A stretch of DNA of 42,231 bases from Paenibacillus turpanensis (GTDB lineage: Bacteria; Bacillota; Bacilli; Paenibacillales; YIM-B00363): assembly GCF_011421635.1 (NCBI RefSeq), contig NZ_WTLI01000007.1:1-42231 (forward strand). The letters are read 5' to 3'. Below the pieces are notes generated by a model that saw only the letters and a program-made list of their open reading frames with translations, was not told the origin of the DNA and did not search any database. A program made the translations under genes and the position numbers. Below are positions 23,691 to 33,204 of this stretch, in pieces (the stretch's first letter is position 1; each line of letters starts with the position of its first letter).

Positions 23691-24320
23691 ATGATCGCGA
23701 TCGTCGATTACGGCATTGGCAACCTGCACAGCGTCAGTAAAGCAGTGGAGCGTCTCGGGTACGAAGCGGTCATTACCGCCGAGCGGGACGAGCTGCTGCA
23801 GGCGGATGGTATTATTCTGCCGGGCGTCGGCGCCTTCGGCGATGCGATGGAGCAGCTGCGGGCGACTGGGCTCGGCGACGTCGTTCGCGAGGCGGTGGCG
23901 GCCGGAAAGCCGCTGCTCGGCATTTGCCTCGGCATGCAGCTGCTTTTCTCGCAGAGCGAGGAGTACGGGCAGCATGAGGGCTTAAACCTGCTGCCAGGCA
24001 AAGCCATCCGCTTCGAAGGCGGCGTGAAGGTGCCGCATATGGGCTGGAACAAGCTCGAGTACCGCGATGCGGCGAGCCCGCTGTTCGCAGGCTTGGAGGA
24101 AGGACATGTGTACTTCGTCCACTCCTACCACGTCGTGGCGGACCAGCCGGAGCATGTACTGGCGGTGACGGACTACGAAAGACCGGTCACGGCCATCGTC
24201 GGCTCGGGCAATGTGTTCGGCATGCAGTTCCACCCGGAAAAGAGCGGGGAGCTCGGCATGAAGCTGCTAGGCAACTTTTTGAATTGGGCGAAGGCAGGCA
24301 AAGCTTCGTCGACTAACTAA
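23691..24320 (+). CDS. hisH: Imidazole glycerol phosphate synthase, glutaminase subunit
   Basis: A 209-aa class-I glutamine amidotransferase. The catalytic Cys79 is in GICLGMQLL, and the His/Glu pair is in MQFHPEKSG near the C-terminus. It supplies ammonia to HisF for ring closure. VDYGIGNLHSV at the start and PHMGWNKL are HisH hallmarks. It lies 3 bp after hisB. Confidence 0.95.
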   Translation: MIAIVDYGIGNLHSVSKAVERLGYEAVITAERDELLQADGIILPGVGAFGDAMEQLRATGLGDVVREAVAAGKPLLGICLGMQLLFSQSEEYGQHEGLNLLPGKAIRFEGGVKVPHMGWNKLEYRDAASPLFAGLEEGHVYFVHSYHVVADQPEHVLAVTDYERPVTAIVGSGNVFGMQFHPEKSGELGMKLLGNFLNWAKAGKASSTN

Positions 24321-24335
24321 ACGGAGGTACGGGAA

Positions 24336-25070
24336 ATGTCCTCATTTATTATTTATCCGGCTATCGATATTCGCGACGGCAAATGCGTCCGTTTGCTGCA
24401 GGGCGATTACAATAAAGAAACCGTATATAACGACAAGCCGCTGGAAGTGGCGAAGGAATGGGAAGCGAAGGGCGCGGACTGGATTCACCTTGTCGATCTG
24501 GACGGCGCGAAAGCGGGCCATCCAGTGAACCACGAGCTGATCGGCGAAATCGCCCGCACGGTGAAGGTTCCGGTGCAGGTCGGCGGCGGCCTGCGCACGC
24601 GCGAGGACGTTGACCGGCTGCTTGCGCTTGGCGTGTCCCGCGTCATTATCGGAACGGCGGCGATCGAGGATCGCGCCTTCGTCGAAGAGCTGCTGCGCGA
24701 TCTGCCGAACCAAGTGGCGATCGGCATCGACGCGCGTGACGGCTACGTTGCGACACGCGGCTGGCTGGAGACGTCGCAGGTGAAGGCGACGGATCTCGCG
24801 AAGCAGCTTGCAGAGCTCGGCGCGCAGACGTTTATCTTTACCGACATTTCCCGCGACGGCATGATGGGCGGGCCGAACATCGAGGCGATTGCCAACCTGG
24901 CCGCCGTATCGGGCCGCAGCGTCATCGCATCCGGCGGCGTGAGCCGTCCGGAGGACCTGACGGCGCTCGCCGCACGCAGCAAGGACGGCGTGGCGGGGGC
25001 AATTGTCGGCAAAGCGCTGTACACCGGCGCGATCGATCTGGCCCAAGCGGTCAAGGAGCTGCGCGCGTAA
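24336..25070 (+). CDS. hisA: ProFAR isomerase
   Basis: A 244-aa (beta-alpha)8-barrel that isomerises the aminoaldose intermediate ProFAR. The catalytic Asp in PAIDIRDGKCVRL lies at the end of the first strand. QVGGGLRT and IASGGVSRPEDL form the two phosphate-binding loops. ATG with CGGAGGTACGG upstream, 15 bp after hisH. Confidence 0.94.
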   Translation: MSSFIIYPAIDIRDGKCVRLLQGDYNKETVYNDKPLEVAKEWEAKGADWIHLVDLDGAKAGHPVNHELIGEIARTVKVPVQVGGGLRTREDVDRLLALGVSRVIIGTAAIEDRAFVEELLRDLPNQVAIGIDARDGYVATRGWLETSQVKATDLAKQLAELGAQTFIFTDISRDGMMGGPNIEAIANLAAVSGRSVIASGGVSRPEDLTALAARSKDGVAGAIVGKALYTGAIDLAQAVKELRA

Positions 25071-25103
25071 TCCGACGCGCCAAGCAAAGGAGCTGAACCG
25101 TTT

Positions 25104-25862
25104 ATGCTGTGCAAACGAATCATACCTTGTCTGGACGTGAAGGACGGACGCGTCGTCAAAGGCGTTAACTTCGTCAACCTGCGCGATGCCGGCGACCCGG
25201 TGGAGCTGGCGGCAACGTACGACCGCGAAGGCGCGGACGAGCTCGTGTTCCTCGATATTTCGGCCTCCCACGAGGGACGGGCGACGATGATCGAGGTCGT
25301 CAAGCGTACAGCGGGCGAAATCACGATTCCCTTCACCGTCGGCGGCGGGATTTCCAGCCCCGACGACATGAAGCGGCTGCTGCGCGCCGGAGCGGATAAA
25401 ATCGGCATCAACACGGCGGCCGTAACAAACCCGCAGCTCATTTCCGACGGCTCGCGCAAGTTTGGCGCGCAGTGCATCGTCGTGGCGATCGACGCCAAAT
25501 TCAACCCGGAATGGGGCGAATGGGAAGTGTACACCCACGGCGGACGCAAGCCGACCGGCATGAAGGCGCTGGAATGGGCCCAGCAGGCCGAGCGTCTCGG
25601 CGCAGGCGAGCTGCTGCTGACAAGCATGGACGCCGACGGCACGAAGGACGGCTTTGACATTAAGCTGACGCGTGCGGTCAGCGAGAAGGTCGGCATCCCG
25701 GTGATCGCATCCGGCGGTGCGGGCAAAATTGAGCATTTTCATGAGGTGTTTGAGCAGGGCTTGGCGGATGCGGGTCTTGCGGCAACCATTTTTCACTATA
25801 AAGAAATGACGATCGGTGAAGTGAAGGCCGACCTGCGGCAAAAAGGAGTGGAAGTCCGGTGA
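25104..25862 (+). CDS. hisF: Imidazole glycerol phosphate synthase, cyclase subunit
   Basis: A 252-aa (beta-alpha)8-barrel partner of HisH that makes imidazole glycerol phosphate and AICAR. The start is [24 protein letters not shown] with the catalytic Asp in CLDVKDG. The second catalytic Asp is in [10 protein letters not shown]. Phosphate loops are VGGGI and SGGAG. Its stop overlaps the GTG of hisI (GTGA). Confidence 0.95.
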   Translation: MLCKRIIPCLDVKDGRVVKGVNFVNLRDAGDPVELAATYDREGADELVFLDISASHEGRATMIEVVKRTAGEITIPFTVGGGISSPDDMKRLLRAGADKIGINTAAVTNPQLISDGSRKFGAQCIVVAIDAKFNPEWGEWEVYTHGGRKPTGMKALEWAQQAERLGAGELLLTSMDADGTKDGFDIKLTRAVSEKVGIPVIASGGAGKIEHFHEVFEQGLADAGLAATIFHYKEMTIGEVKADLRQKGVEVR

Positions 25863-26518
25863 CCTACGATATACAAACGCTGCTGTCCGCCATCAAGTGG
25901 GACGCAAATGGGCTCGTGCCCGCCATCGTACAGGACGCTTCCAGCAAGGAAGTGCTGATGATGGCCTATATGAACGAAGAATCGCTCAAGAAATCCGCCG
26001 AATCCGGCGAGACGTGGTTTTACAGCCGCTCCCGCCAGGAGCTGTGGCATAAAGGCGCGACGTCCGGCAATACGCAGCAGATCACCGATCTGCGCTATGA
26101 CTGCGACGGCGACACGCTGCTCGTGCTGGTCAAGGCGAACGGTCCGGCCTGCCATACCGGCGAGCGCACCTGCTTCTACCGCAGTGCAGCGCAGCCTGCA
26201 GAGGGCCAAGAAGCCGCGCAGGCAAGCGGCGGCAAGTACGACATCTTCGACAGCCTGGAGCAAACGATTGCCCAGCGCGACGAGGAGCGTCCAGAAGGCG
26301 CATACACGACCTACCTTTTTGAAAAGGGCGTCGATAAGATTTTGAAGAAGGTTGGCGAGGAAGCGGCGGAGGTTATCATCGCAGCCAAAAACCGTTCCAA
26401 GGACGAGCTTCGCTACGAAGCGTCCGACCTGCTGTTCCACCTTCTTGTGCTGCTTCGCGAGCAAGGGCTGCCGTTCGAGGACGTGCTGCAGGAGCTTGCC
26501 CGCAGACATAAGAAATAG
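25859..26518 (+). CDS. hisI: Phosphoribosyl-AMP cyclohydrolase / phosphoribosyl-ATP pyrophosphatase
   Basis: A 219-aa bifunctional protein (HisIE). The N-terminal cyclohydrolase has [12 protein letters not shown], the metal motif DCDGD and a [10 protein letters not shown] zinc segment. A 20-residue linker follows, then the all-helical pyrophosphatase domain with [30 protein letters not shown] and a late HLLVLL helix. It performs steps two and three of the pathway. The start is GTG in the GTGA overlap with hisF. Confidence 0.94.
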   Translation: MTYDIQTLLSAIKWDANGLVPAIVQDASSKEVLMMAYMNEESLKKSAESGETWFYSRSRQELWHKGATSGNTQQITDLRYDCDGDTLLVLVKANGPACHTGERTCFYRSAAQPAEGQEAAQASGGKYDIFDSLEQTIAQRDEERPEGAYTTYLFEKGVDKILKKVGEEAAEVIIAAKNRSKDELRYEASDLLFHLLVLLREQGLPFEDVLQELARRHKK

Positions 26519-26532
26519 GAGGAGCGGCGACC

Positions 26533-27342
26533 ATGCAAATCGATTACCATACGCATCACGTGCGCTGCGGCCATGCGGAAGGCACGCTGGAGCAGTACGT
26601 ACAAAAGGCGATCGAGATCGGGCTCGACCACATTGGCTTGTCCGATCACATGCCGCTCATCCATCTGGATCCGGAGACGTATCCGTTTAAAGGAATGGCC
26701 ATGCCCTATGAAGAGCTTCCCCATTATGTGGAGGAAGCTTTTGCGCTGAAATCGTCCTATGCGGACCGCATTCAGATTCGCGTCGGCATGGAGGCCGATT
26801 ATATCGAAGGCTATGAGGATGAAATCCGCAAGCTGATCGAGGCTTATCCGTGGGATTATGTCATCGGCAGCGTGCATTTTCTCGGCGACTGGGACATTAC
26901 CGACTTTCGCCAAACCGAAGGCTGGAGCACGCGCGACGCCAACGAAGTGTACCGCAGGTATTATGATGCAATAAGAAAAGCGGCAAAAACCGGATTTTAT
27001 GATATTATAGGCCATGTCGATGTGATAAAACGGTTCGGGTTTAAGCCGACCGAGGATATGACCGAGGTGGAAAATGAAACGCTGCGGACGATCGCCGAAT
27101 GCGGCACCGCCATTGAACTGAACGCCTCAGGGCTGCGCATGCCCTGCGCCGAGATGTTTCCGTCCCGCCGCATGCTGGCCGAAGCGAAGCGCCTGGGCAT
27201 TCCGGTGACGCTGGGCTCGGACGCACATCAGCCGGAGCGGCTCGGTCAATACCTGAATGAAGCCAGAAACACGCTAAAAGAAGTCGGTTTCACCCAATTA
27301 GCTGTATTTGAGCGGCGTATTCGCTCTCTTGTCTCTTTTTGA
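26533..27342 (+). CDS. hisJ: Histidinol-phosphatase, PHP family
   Basis: A 269-aa PHP-fold phosphatase for L-histidinol phosphate, as in B. subtilis HisJ/HisK and unlike the HAD enzyme of E. coli. PHP metal motifs are DYHTHHVRCGHA at the start, LSDHMPL near 35, IGSVHFLG, IIGHVDVIKRFG and TLGSDAHQPERLG near the end. Its GGAGGAG ribosome binding site is 14 bp past hisI, and it closes the operon. hisC, the aminotransferase, is not in the operon. Confidence 0.93.
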   Translation: MQIDYHTHHVRCGHAEGTLEQYVQKAIEIGLDHIGLSDHMPLIHLDPETYPFKGMAMPYEELPHYVEEAFALKSSYADRIQIRVGMEADYIEGYEDEIRKLIEAYPWDYVIGSVHFLGDWDITDFRQTEGWSTRDANEVYRRYYDAIRKAAKTGFYDIIGHVDVIKRFGFKPTEDMTEVENETLRTIAECGTAIELNASGLRMPCAEMFPSRRMLAEAKRLGIPVTLGSDAHQPERLGQYLNEARNTLKEVGFTQLAVFERRIRSLVSF

Positions 27343-27366
27343 ATTCCTGCATTCATCTTGTATAAT
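27338..27366 (+). promoter_or_regulatory. Promoter of the divergent PRPP synthetase gene
   Basis: TTTGAA at 27338-27343, 17 bp, then a perfect TATAAT at 27361-27366. The -35 overlaps the last codons and stop of hisJ, so prs can be expressed separately from the histidine operon. Confidence 0.65.
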
Positions 27367-27407
27367 GGAACAGAGCCGCAAGGGTACGGGAGGTTTATTT
27401 CTTAATT

Positions 27408-28358
27408 ATGTGGAATCATGAGCAGCTACGCATTTTTTCTGGATCATCCAATCCTAAGCTGACCGATCGCATTTGCAGCGAATTAGGGCAGGAGCAAGGC
27501 CGAATGAAAATATCCCGTTTCAAAAGCGGCGAAATTTATGTGCATTATGAAGAATCCATCCGCAATTGCGACGTTTTTCTTGTACAAAGCTTATCGCATC
27601 CGATCAATGAGCATCTGGTAGAGCTTATGGTTATGATCGATGCGGCCAAACGTGCTTCGGCTCGTACGGTGAACGTTGTTCTACCTTATTACGGCTATGC
27701 GAGACAAGAACGCAAGGCAGCGCCGCGCGAGCCGATCTCCGCCAAGATGGTGGCCGACGTGCTGACGACGGTAGGGGCTTCCCGCATTCTGACGCTGGAC
27801 CTGCATGCTCCTGCGATTCAAGGCTTTTTTAATATCCCCGTGGATCATTTAACGGCGCTTGACCTCATCAGCGATTATTTGAAAGAGCTGAATCTTCCGA
27901 ATCCGATCGTTGTGTCGCCGGATGCCGGCCGCGCCGGAACGGCGGAACGTCTTGCGAATTATTTAAATACACCTTTTGCCATTATGATCAAAAAACGTCC
28001 TGCGCATAACGAATCGGTTATTACGCATGTCATCGGCGACGTAAGCGGCCAGACCCCGATCATTATCGAAGACTTGATCGACACGGGCTCCACGATCGTC
28101 AATGTGGTTAAAACCCTCAAGGAGCAGGGGGCAAATGACGCTTATGTTTGCGCCACGCATCCGGTGTTCAGCTCGAATGCGCTGGAGCGCTTGAATCATC
28201 CGAACATTAAGCAGCTGGTCGTTACGGATTCGATCGAAATTTCGGGCGAAACGCCAAATTTACATGTATTATCCGTCGCTCCGATGCTGGCGGACGCTAT
28301 CCGTATCATTCTGGAGGGCGGTTCCATCTCCACGCTGTTCAAAAGCGGGGGCGTATAA
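27408..28358 (+). CDS. prs: Ribose-phosphate pyrophosphokinase, divergent paralogue
   Basis: A 316-aa PRPP synthetase homologue (ribose-5-phosphate plus ATP to PRPP), the donor used by HisG. The signature DLHAPAIQGFFNIPVDHL is at 131-148, the flexible loop KKRP at 195-198 and the PRPP loop EDLIDTGST at 221-229. It departs from the housekeeping enzyme: the ribose-5-P segment reads PDAGRAGTAERLA in place of the usual PD-GG-RA pattern, and the PRPP loop has IDTGST in place of IDTAGT. This suggests a second, specialised copy; the housekeeping copy is expected elsewhere. GGGAGG is 14 bases before the ATG, which is longer than normal, and no better start is in frame. Confidence 0.85.
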   Translation: MWNHEQLRIFSGSSNPKLTDRICSELGQEQGRMKISRFKSGEIYVHYEESIRNCDVFLVQSLSHPINEHLVELMVMIDAAKRASARTVNVVLPYYGYARQERKAAPREPISAKMVADVLTTVGASRILTLDLHAPAIQGFFNIPVDHLTALDLISDYLKELNLPNPIVVSPDAGRAGTAERLANYLNTPFAIMIKKRPAHNESVITHVIGDVSGQTPIIIEDLIDTGSTIVNVVKTLKEQGANDAYVCATHPVFSSNALERLNHPNIKQLVVTDSIEISGETPNLHVLSVAPMLADAIRIILEGGSISTLFKSGGV

Positions 28359-28402
28359 GCAAGACACACGAGTAACGAACGAATCACCTGGAGGTGCCTT
28401 TA

Positions 28403-30148
28403 GTGGAAAAGAAAAAGCCGGTTAACCCGCGGTCGTCTGCCAATGTCATTTCACTTCAAATGGATGCCGCATTCTTTTTCGAGAAGGCCGTCCAATCGAT
28501 GGATCGCTATCATTTCGACAAAGCGCTGAAATATTTCCGCAGAGCGGTGGATCTGGAGCCGAACAACCCGGTTAACCACTGTAATATGGCGGGGATTATG
28601 GCCGAGCTTGGACAGTTTCAAGAGTCCAACGAGGTGCTGCAGCGCATTCTCGATGAAGTCGATCCGGAGATGACTGAATGCTATTATTATTTGGCGAACA
28701 ATTATGCCAATATGGAAGATTTTGAAGCAGCTGAGACTGCCTTAATCCGTTACTTGGAAAAGGACCCCGACGGGCATTTTCTCGAGGAAGCGGAGGAGAT
28801 GATGGAGCTGCTCGGCATCGAGCTGCAGCGTCCTCCGAAAATCAGCACGATCAAAGCAAAGGAAGGGCTTTACGAGCATGACAAAGCCCGGGCGATGCTG
28901 GAGGAAGGCCGCTTCGCGGAAGCAGTGCGGCAACTGGAGAAAATTGTTCGCAAGCAGCCGGATTTTATTGCGGCGCGCAACAATTTGGCGTTAGCATATT
29001 ATTATTTGGGCCACTTTGAAAAAGCGGTGCAGGCGATTGACGGGGTGCTGCAGGCTGATCCGGGCAATCTGCACGCGCTTTGCAATATGGCGATTTTCTT
29101 AAAGCATATCGGCAACGAAGAGGAGCTTTCCTTGCTGTCGGAGCGCCTGGCGCGCACGGTGCCGTACGCGACGGAGCACACGTTTAAGCTGGCCACCACC
29201 ATGGGGATTTTGGGACGCCACAAGGAGGCGTACGGGCATTTCCGCCGTCTGCTGAAAAACGGGGAAAACCGTATGGATCCTTGCTTGTCGCATTATGCGG
29301 CGACAGCGGCTTATAACATGGGGAATTACGCGCAGGCGGAATACCATTGGAAGCAGGCGGAAAAGCTGGACCCGGCCTCGGACATACCGAAGTTTTACTT
29401 GAGCCAGCTCGGTGAGCACCATACCGGAGCATCGGGCAAGCGTCCGGACATTATCGTAAGCTATCATTATCATTTGCCGTTTGAGGAGCAGTTTCAGCTC
29501 ATCGAGAAGCTGTCTGTGACCGAAGGGATTCCCGAGCATTTCCGCAAGGACCCGCTGGTACGCTCGTCCTTCTTCTGGGCGCTGCGCCACGGCGACCGCG
29601 ACACGAAGCTGCAGGTGCTGCAGGCGCTGTCGCTGATCGGTGACCGCGAGGTAGAGCTTGCGCTGCGCGATCTGCTGGTCGACGCTGCGGAAGATGATTA
29701 TATTAAGAAGATGGCCGCGTTTATTTTGCGCGGTATGGGCTTGAAGGATCCGCTTCCGGCCGTCATCGGCGGCAAGAAGCAGACGATTCATGGCGGCTCC
29801 TATGCGCCTTCCCTTCCGGTATGGGAGGAAAAGTGGCAGGAGGTCATGGACCGCGCGCTCTCCGCAATGGATAAGCGCTACGATATGATTCAAAGGCACG
29901 ATTTGCAAACACTTTGGGTAGAATATTTGAGCAGAGTTTATCCTGCCGTGCCGAAGCTGAGCAAGGCCGAGGGCTGGGCGGCTGCTTTAGAATATTTGAC
30001 GGCGAAGATGCATCGCCGCTCGATTACTTACGTAGAGGTTGCCGAGCGATATGGCGCTTCGATTACAACCGTAAGCAAAAATGTGAAAGCAATTGACGAG
30101 GCCTGCGGCCTGCGCGAGAAAATGCGCAGCCTATGGCCCAAAATGTAG
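28403..30148 (+). CDS. TPR-repeat protein with C-terminal helix-turn-helix (YvcD-like)
   Basis: A 581-aa soluble protein. Tetratricopeptide repeats fill the first 340 residues (for example YHFDKALKYFRRAVDLEPNN, and later FIAARNNLALAYYYLGHFEKA, split across two units). A middle part of helical pairs (about 365-460) follows. The C-terminus has the segment ITYVEVAERYGASITTVSKN, which reads as a helix-turn-helix, so it may bind nucleic acid or be a regulator with a TPR sensor. The position between the his region and trxB equals yvcD of B. subtilis. GTG 28403 is chosen over an in-frame GTG at 28394, because CTGGAGGTG is correctly spaced for it only. Confidence 0.75.
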   Translation: MEKKKPVNPRSSANVISLQMDAAFFFEKAVQSMDRYHFDKALKYFRRAVDLEPNNPVNHCNMAGIMAELGQFQESNEVLQRILDEVDPEMTECYYYLANNYANMEDFEAAETALIRYLEKDPDGHFLEEAEEMMELLGIELQRPPKISTIKAKEGLYEHDKARAMLEEGRFAEAVRQLEKIVRKQPDFIAARNNLALAYYYLGHFEKAVQAIDGVLQADPGNLHALCNMAIFLKHIGNEEELSLLSERLARTVPYATEHTFKLATTMGILGRHKEAYGHFRRLLKNGENRMDPCLSHYAATAAYNMGNYAQAEYHWKQAEKLDPASDIPKFYLSQLGEHHTGASGKRPDIIVSYHYHLPFEEQFQLIEKLSVTEGIPEHFRKDPLVRSSFFWALRHGDRDTKLQVLQALSLIGDREVELALRDLLVDAAEDDYIKKMAAFILRGMGLKDPLPAVIGGKKQTIHGGSYAPSLPVWEEKWQEVMDRALSAMDKRYDMIQRHDLQTLWVEYLSRVYPAVPKLSKAEGWAAALEYLTAKMHRRSITYVEVAERYGASITTVSKNVKAIDEACGLREKMRSLWPKM

Positions 30149-30187
30149 TCCGCGCTTCTTTTGCGGCGAAAAGGAGGAGACTGTTGT

Positions 30188-31138
30188 ATGCACAAAGCGA
30201 TTATTATCGGAACCGGTCCAGCGGGATTGACCGCGGCGATCTACTTGGCGCGCGCCAACCTGAATCCGCTCGTGATTGAAGGGCCTGAGCCGGGCGGTCA
30301 GTTGACGACCACCACGGAAGTAGAAAACTTCCCGGGCTTCCCGGAAGGAATCATGGGCCCGGAGCTCATGGATAACATGCGCAAGCAGGCGGAGCGCTTC
30401 GGCGCGCAGTTCCGCACAGGCTGGGTGAATGAGGTGGACCTGTCCAAGCGTCCATTCACGCTCAAGATCGAAGGCGGCGAAGAGCTGCAATCGGAGACGC
30501 TTATTATCTCTACCGGTGCCAGCGCGAAATACCTTGGCATTCCGAACGAGAAGGAAAGCGTTGGACGCGGCGTGAGCACTTGCGCGACCTGCGACGGCTT
30601 CTTCTTCCGCAACAAGAAAATTATCGTGGTCGGCGGCGGCGATTCCGCGATGGAGGAAGCAAACTTCCTGACTCGTTTCGCTTCCGAGCTTACGCTGGTA
30701 CACCGCCGCGACGAGCTTCGCGCTTCGAAGATTATGCAGGACCGCGCGAAGGAAAACCCGAAGATCAAGTGGGCGCTCAACCGTACGCCGCTTGAGGTCA
30801 TTTCCGGCGAAAACGGCAACGTCAGCGCCCTGAAGGTGAAAAATAACGCGACCGGCGAGGAAGAATTGCTGGAGACAGACGGTATATTCGTAGCGATCGG
30901 CCACACGCCGAATACGAAATTCCTCGGCGGCCAAATCAAAACGGACGAAACCGGCTATATTCTTGTGGAACCGGGTACGACCAAGACGAATGTTCCGGGC
31001 GTATTCGCCTGCGGCGACGTACAGGATCTTCACTACCGTCAAGCCATCACGGCAGCGGGCAGCGGCTGTATGGCGGCAATGGATTGCGAGAAGTTTTTGG
31101 AAAACAACATGGTGCATGACTGGAGCAAGTCTCTGTAA
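30188..31138 (+). CDS. trxB: Thioredoxin-disulfide reductase
   Basis: A 316-aa low-molecular-weight NADPH thioredoxin reductase. The FAD-binding GTGPAG is near residue 8, the redox pair CATC is at 132-135, the NADPH-binding GGGDSAMEE follows, and FACGDV lies near the C-terminus. ATG 30188 is chosen for AAGGAGGAG nine bases upstream. Position after the TPR gene matches B. subtilis. A terminator follows. Confidence 0.95.
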   Translation: MHKAIIIGTGPAGLTAAIYLARANLNPLVIEGPEPGGQLTTTTEVENFPGFPEGIMGPELMDNMRKQAERFGAQFRTGWVNEVDLSKRPFTLKIEGGEELQSETLIISTGASAKYLGIPNEKESVGRGVSTCATCDGFFFRNKKIIVVGGGDSAMEEANFLTRFASELTLVHRRDELRASKIMQDRAKENPKIKWALNRTPLEVISGENGNVSALKVKNNATGEEELLETDGIFVAIGHTPNTKFLGGQIKTDETGYILVEPGTTKTNVPGVFACGDVQDLHYRQAITAAGSGCMAAMDCEKFLENNMVHDWSKSL

Positions 31139-31170
31139 ATTGGCTGACGCTCTCCTTCGGTATCCTACGG

Positions 31171-31215
31171 ACGTCCTTTCATCCCGCGAAAGCGGCGGTG
31201 GAAGGGCGTTTTTTT
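31171..31215 (+). terminator. Rho-independent terminator after trxB
   Basis: A long imperfect stem with ACG...CCTTTC and GGAAGGGCGT arms and a CGCGAAAGCG tip, followed by TTTTTTT. Confidence 0.8.
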
Positions 31216-31262
31216 GAACACGACGCCCGTTTCATCGGCGGTTTCCAATGCATTGCCCGTTC

Positions 31263-31291
31263 TTGACCTTCCCCAAGGGTTCGCTTATAGT
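31263..31291 (+). promoter_or_regulatory. Sigma-A promoter of glk-rapZ-glmR-whiA
   Basis: TTGACC (31263-31268), 17 bp, TATAGT (31286-31291). It lies 57 bp before the glk start codon. Confidence 0.7.
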
Positions 31292-31348
31292 GGGAACATA
31301 AGAGAATGCGAGAGATCTCATAATTCGGTGATGAGGTGACTGGTCTAC

Positions 31349-32296
31349 ATGTCGGAACAAATTTTTATCGGCGTTGACTTAGGCGGTACGACGGTTAAGG
31401 TCGGGGTTTGCAATCCTCAGGGCGAGCTCATTTACAGGCTGGAAGGTCCGACGGATACGGCAGGCGGTACGGAGGTCGTACTGGAAAACATCGCGAAATA
31501 TACGCGTCAAGCGGTGCAGGAGTCGGGACGGGAATGGAATGACGTAGCCGGCATTGGCGCGGGGATCGCCGGATTTGTGGATATTGCGGAAGGCTTCGTG
31601 AAGCTGTCTCCTAACTTGCCGCTGAGCAACACACCGGTGAAGAAGATTTTGGAGGAGAAGCTGGGCAAGACGGTAACGATCGATAACGACGCCAACGTAG
31701 CGGCTTTGGGCGAAGCATGGGCCGGCGCAGGCAAGGGCGTAGCGAACTGCGTGGTGTATACGCTGGGCACAGGCGTGGGCGGCGGCATTATTATCCGCGG
31801 CGGGCTTTACCAAGGCTTTAAAGGGCTGGCGGGCGAGCTCGGCCATATTGCGGTCGTGCCGGATTTGGAAGCGATTCAGTGCAACTGCGGCCAGAAGGGA
31901 TGCCTGGAGACGGTATCCTCGGCTACAGGCATTGTCCGTATGGCGGTAGATGCGGTCGAGCGCGGCGATTTGTCTTCGCTGAGCGGCGTAGAGAAGATGA
32001 CGGCCAAAGCGGTGTTTGACGCGGCGAAGCTCGGCGACGAGGTGGCGCTGCGCATTGTGAACCGCGCAGCCTTCTATTTGGCGAAGTCGATGACGGCGGT
32101 GGCCGTGATCATGAACCCGCAGCGTTTTATTATCGGCGGCGGGGTTTCAGCGGCTGGGGATATTTTATTCAACCCGATCCGCGAAAACTTTACGAAGCTG
32201 GCGCCGGAGCCGGCGCGCGACGGGGTCGACATTGTGCCGGCGATTTTAGGCAATGATGCAGGGATGATCGGCGCAGCCGGTCTTAACTTGAGGTAA
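31349..32296 (+). CDS. glk: Glucokinase, ROK family
   Basis: A 315-aa ATP-dependent glucose kinase of the ROK family. The phosphate-1 motif [10 protein letters not shown] is at residues 10-19, catalytic Asp is in [12 protein letters not shown], the ROK signature surrounds GELGHIAV, and the zinc motif [10 protein letters not shown] is near 185. Glucose is the usual substrate of this subfamily, but ROK kinases vary. It lies five bases before rapZ and shares its transcript, which ties sugar phosphorylation to cell-wall precursor control. Confidence 0.92.
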   Translation: MSEQIFIGVDLGGTTVKVGVCNPQGELIYRLEGPTDTAGGTEVVLENIAKYTRQAVQESGREWNDVAGIGAGIAGFVDIAEGFVKLSPNLPLSNTPVKKILEEKLGKTVTIDNDANVAALGEAWAGAGKGVANCVVYTLGTGVGGGIIIRGGLYQGFKGLAGELGHIAVVPDLEAIQCNCGQKGCLETVSSATGIVRMAVDAVERGDLSSLSGVEKMTAKAVFDAAKLGDEVALRIVNRAAFYLAKSMTAVAVIMNPQRFIIGGGVSAAGDILFNPIRENFTKLAPEPARDGVDIVPAILGNDAGMIGAAGLNLR

Positions 32297-32301
32297 CGGC
32301 C

Positions 32302-33189
32302 ATGGAAACGCAAAGTTTAGGCACGCTGGTCATTATTACGGGCATGTCGGGAGCGGGCAAAACGATTGCCGTGCAAAGCCTGGAGGACCAAGGTTACTTT
32401 TGTGTGGATAACCTGCCGCCTGTGCTTATCCCGAAATTTGCCGAGCTGATCGAGCAATCGCGCGGCCGTATTGCCAAGGTTGCGCTTGTAATTGATCTTC
32501 GCGGCCGTGAGTTTTTCGATGCGCTGTCGGAGTCGCTGCGCTACCTGCGCGACAACAATACGCTGAATTACGAAATCCTGTACCTGGATGCAACGGATTC
32601 GGTGCTTGTTCAGCGCTACAAGGAAAGCCGGCGGCGCCATCCGCTTGCGCCAAGCGGTGTTCCGCTTGACGGCATTAAACAGGAACGGCGCCTGCTTGAG
32701 GAGCTGAAGGGTCTGGCAACTCAGGTGATTGATACGAGTAATCTGAAGCCTGCAGACCTGAAGGAGAAAATTTCCGCGCGTTTCACGTCGCTTGAACAGA
32801 ACGCGTTTTCGATCAATATTGTCTCTTTTGGCTTTAAATATGGGATTCCGATCGATGCGGATATGATTTATGATGTGCGTTTTTTGCCGAATCCGCATTA
32901 TGTGGACCACTTGCGCCCGAATACGGGTCAAGATCCGGAAGTCTATGAATACGTTATGAAGTGGAACGAAACGCAGGAGTTTCTGACCAAGCTGATGGAT
33001 ATGCTGCATTTTCTCATCCCGCAGTACAAGAAGGAAGGCAAAAGCCAGGTTGTGATCGGAATCGGCTGTACGGGCGGCAAGCATCGCTCTGTTGCGCTTG
33101 CTGAGTACATCGGGAAAATGATGGGGGACAGCGAAACTGAAGTTGTGCGGGTCAGCCACCGGGATTCGGAACGCGACCGCCATAAATAA
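32302..33189 (+). CDS. rapZ: RapZ/YvcJ-family nucleotide-binding protein
   Basis: A 295-aa P-loop protein. Walker A GMSGAGKT is at 14-21, and the strongly conserved C-terminal domain has [17 protein letters not shown]. In enteric bacteria RapZ is the RNA adaptor controlling GlmS; in B. subtilis YvcJ hydrolyses GTP and affects competence. It lies between glk and glmR as in the yvcI-yvcL cluster, so a role in amino-sugar or envelope control is likely but not proven for this group. Confidence 0.93.
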   Translation: METQSLGTLVIITGMSGAGKTIAVQSLEDQGYFCVDNLPPVLIPKFAELIEQSRGRIAKVALVIDLRGREFFDALSESLRYLRDNNTLNYEILYLDATDSVLVQRYKESRRRHPLAPSGVPLDGIKQERRLLEELKGLATQVIDTSNLKPADLKEKISARFTSLEQNAFSINIVSFGFKYGIPIDADMIYDVRFLPNPHYVDHLRPNTGQDPEVYEYVMKWNETQEFLTKLMDMLHFLIPQYKKEGKSQVVIGIGCTGGKHRSVALAEYIGKMMGDSETEVVRVSHRDSERDRHK

Positions 33190-33204
33190 GAGGTGACCGA
33201 CCGA

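Noticed and set aside
24342..25841. Long open frame (499 codons) on minus opposite hisA-hisF
   Set aside because: G+C-rich coding DNA readily leaves such frames open; the product is rich in Arg, His and Ala. It spans two genes that are certain on plus.
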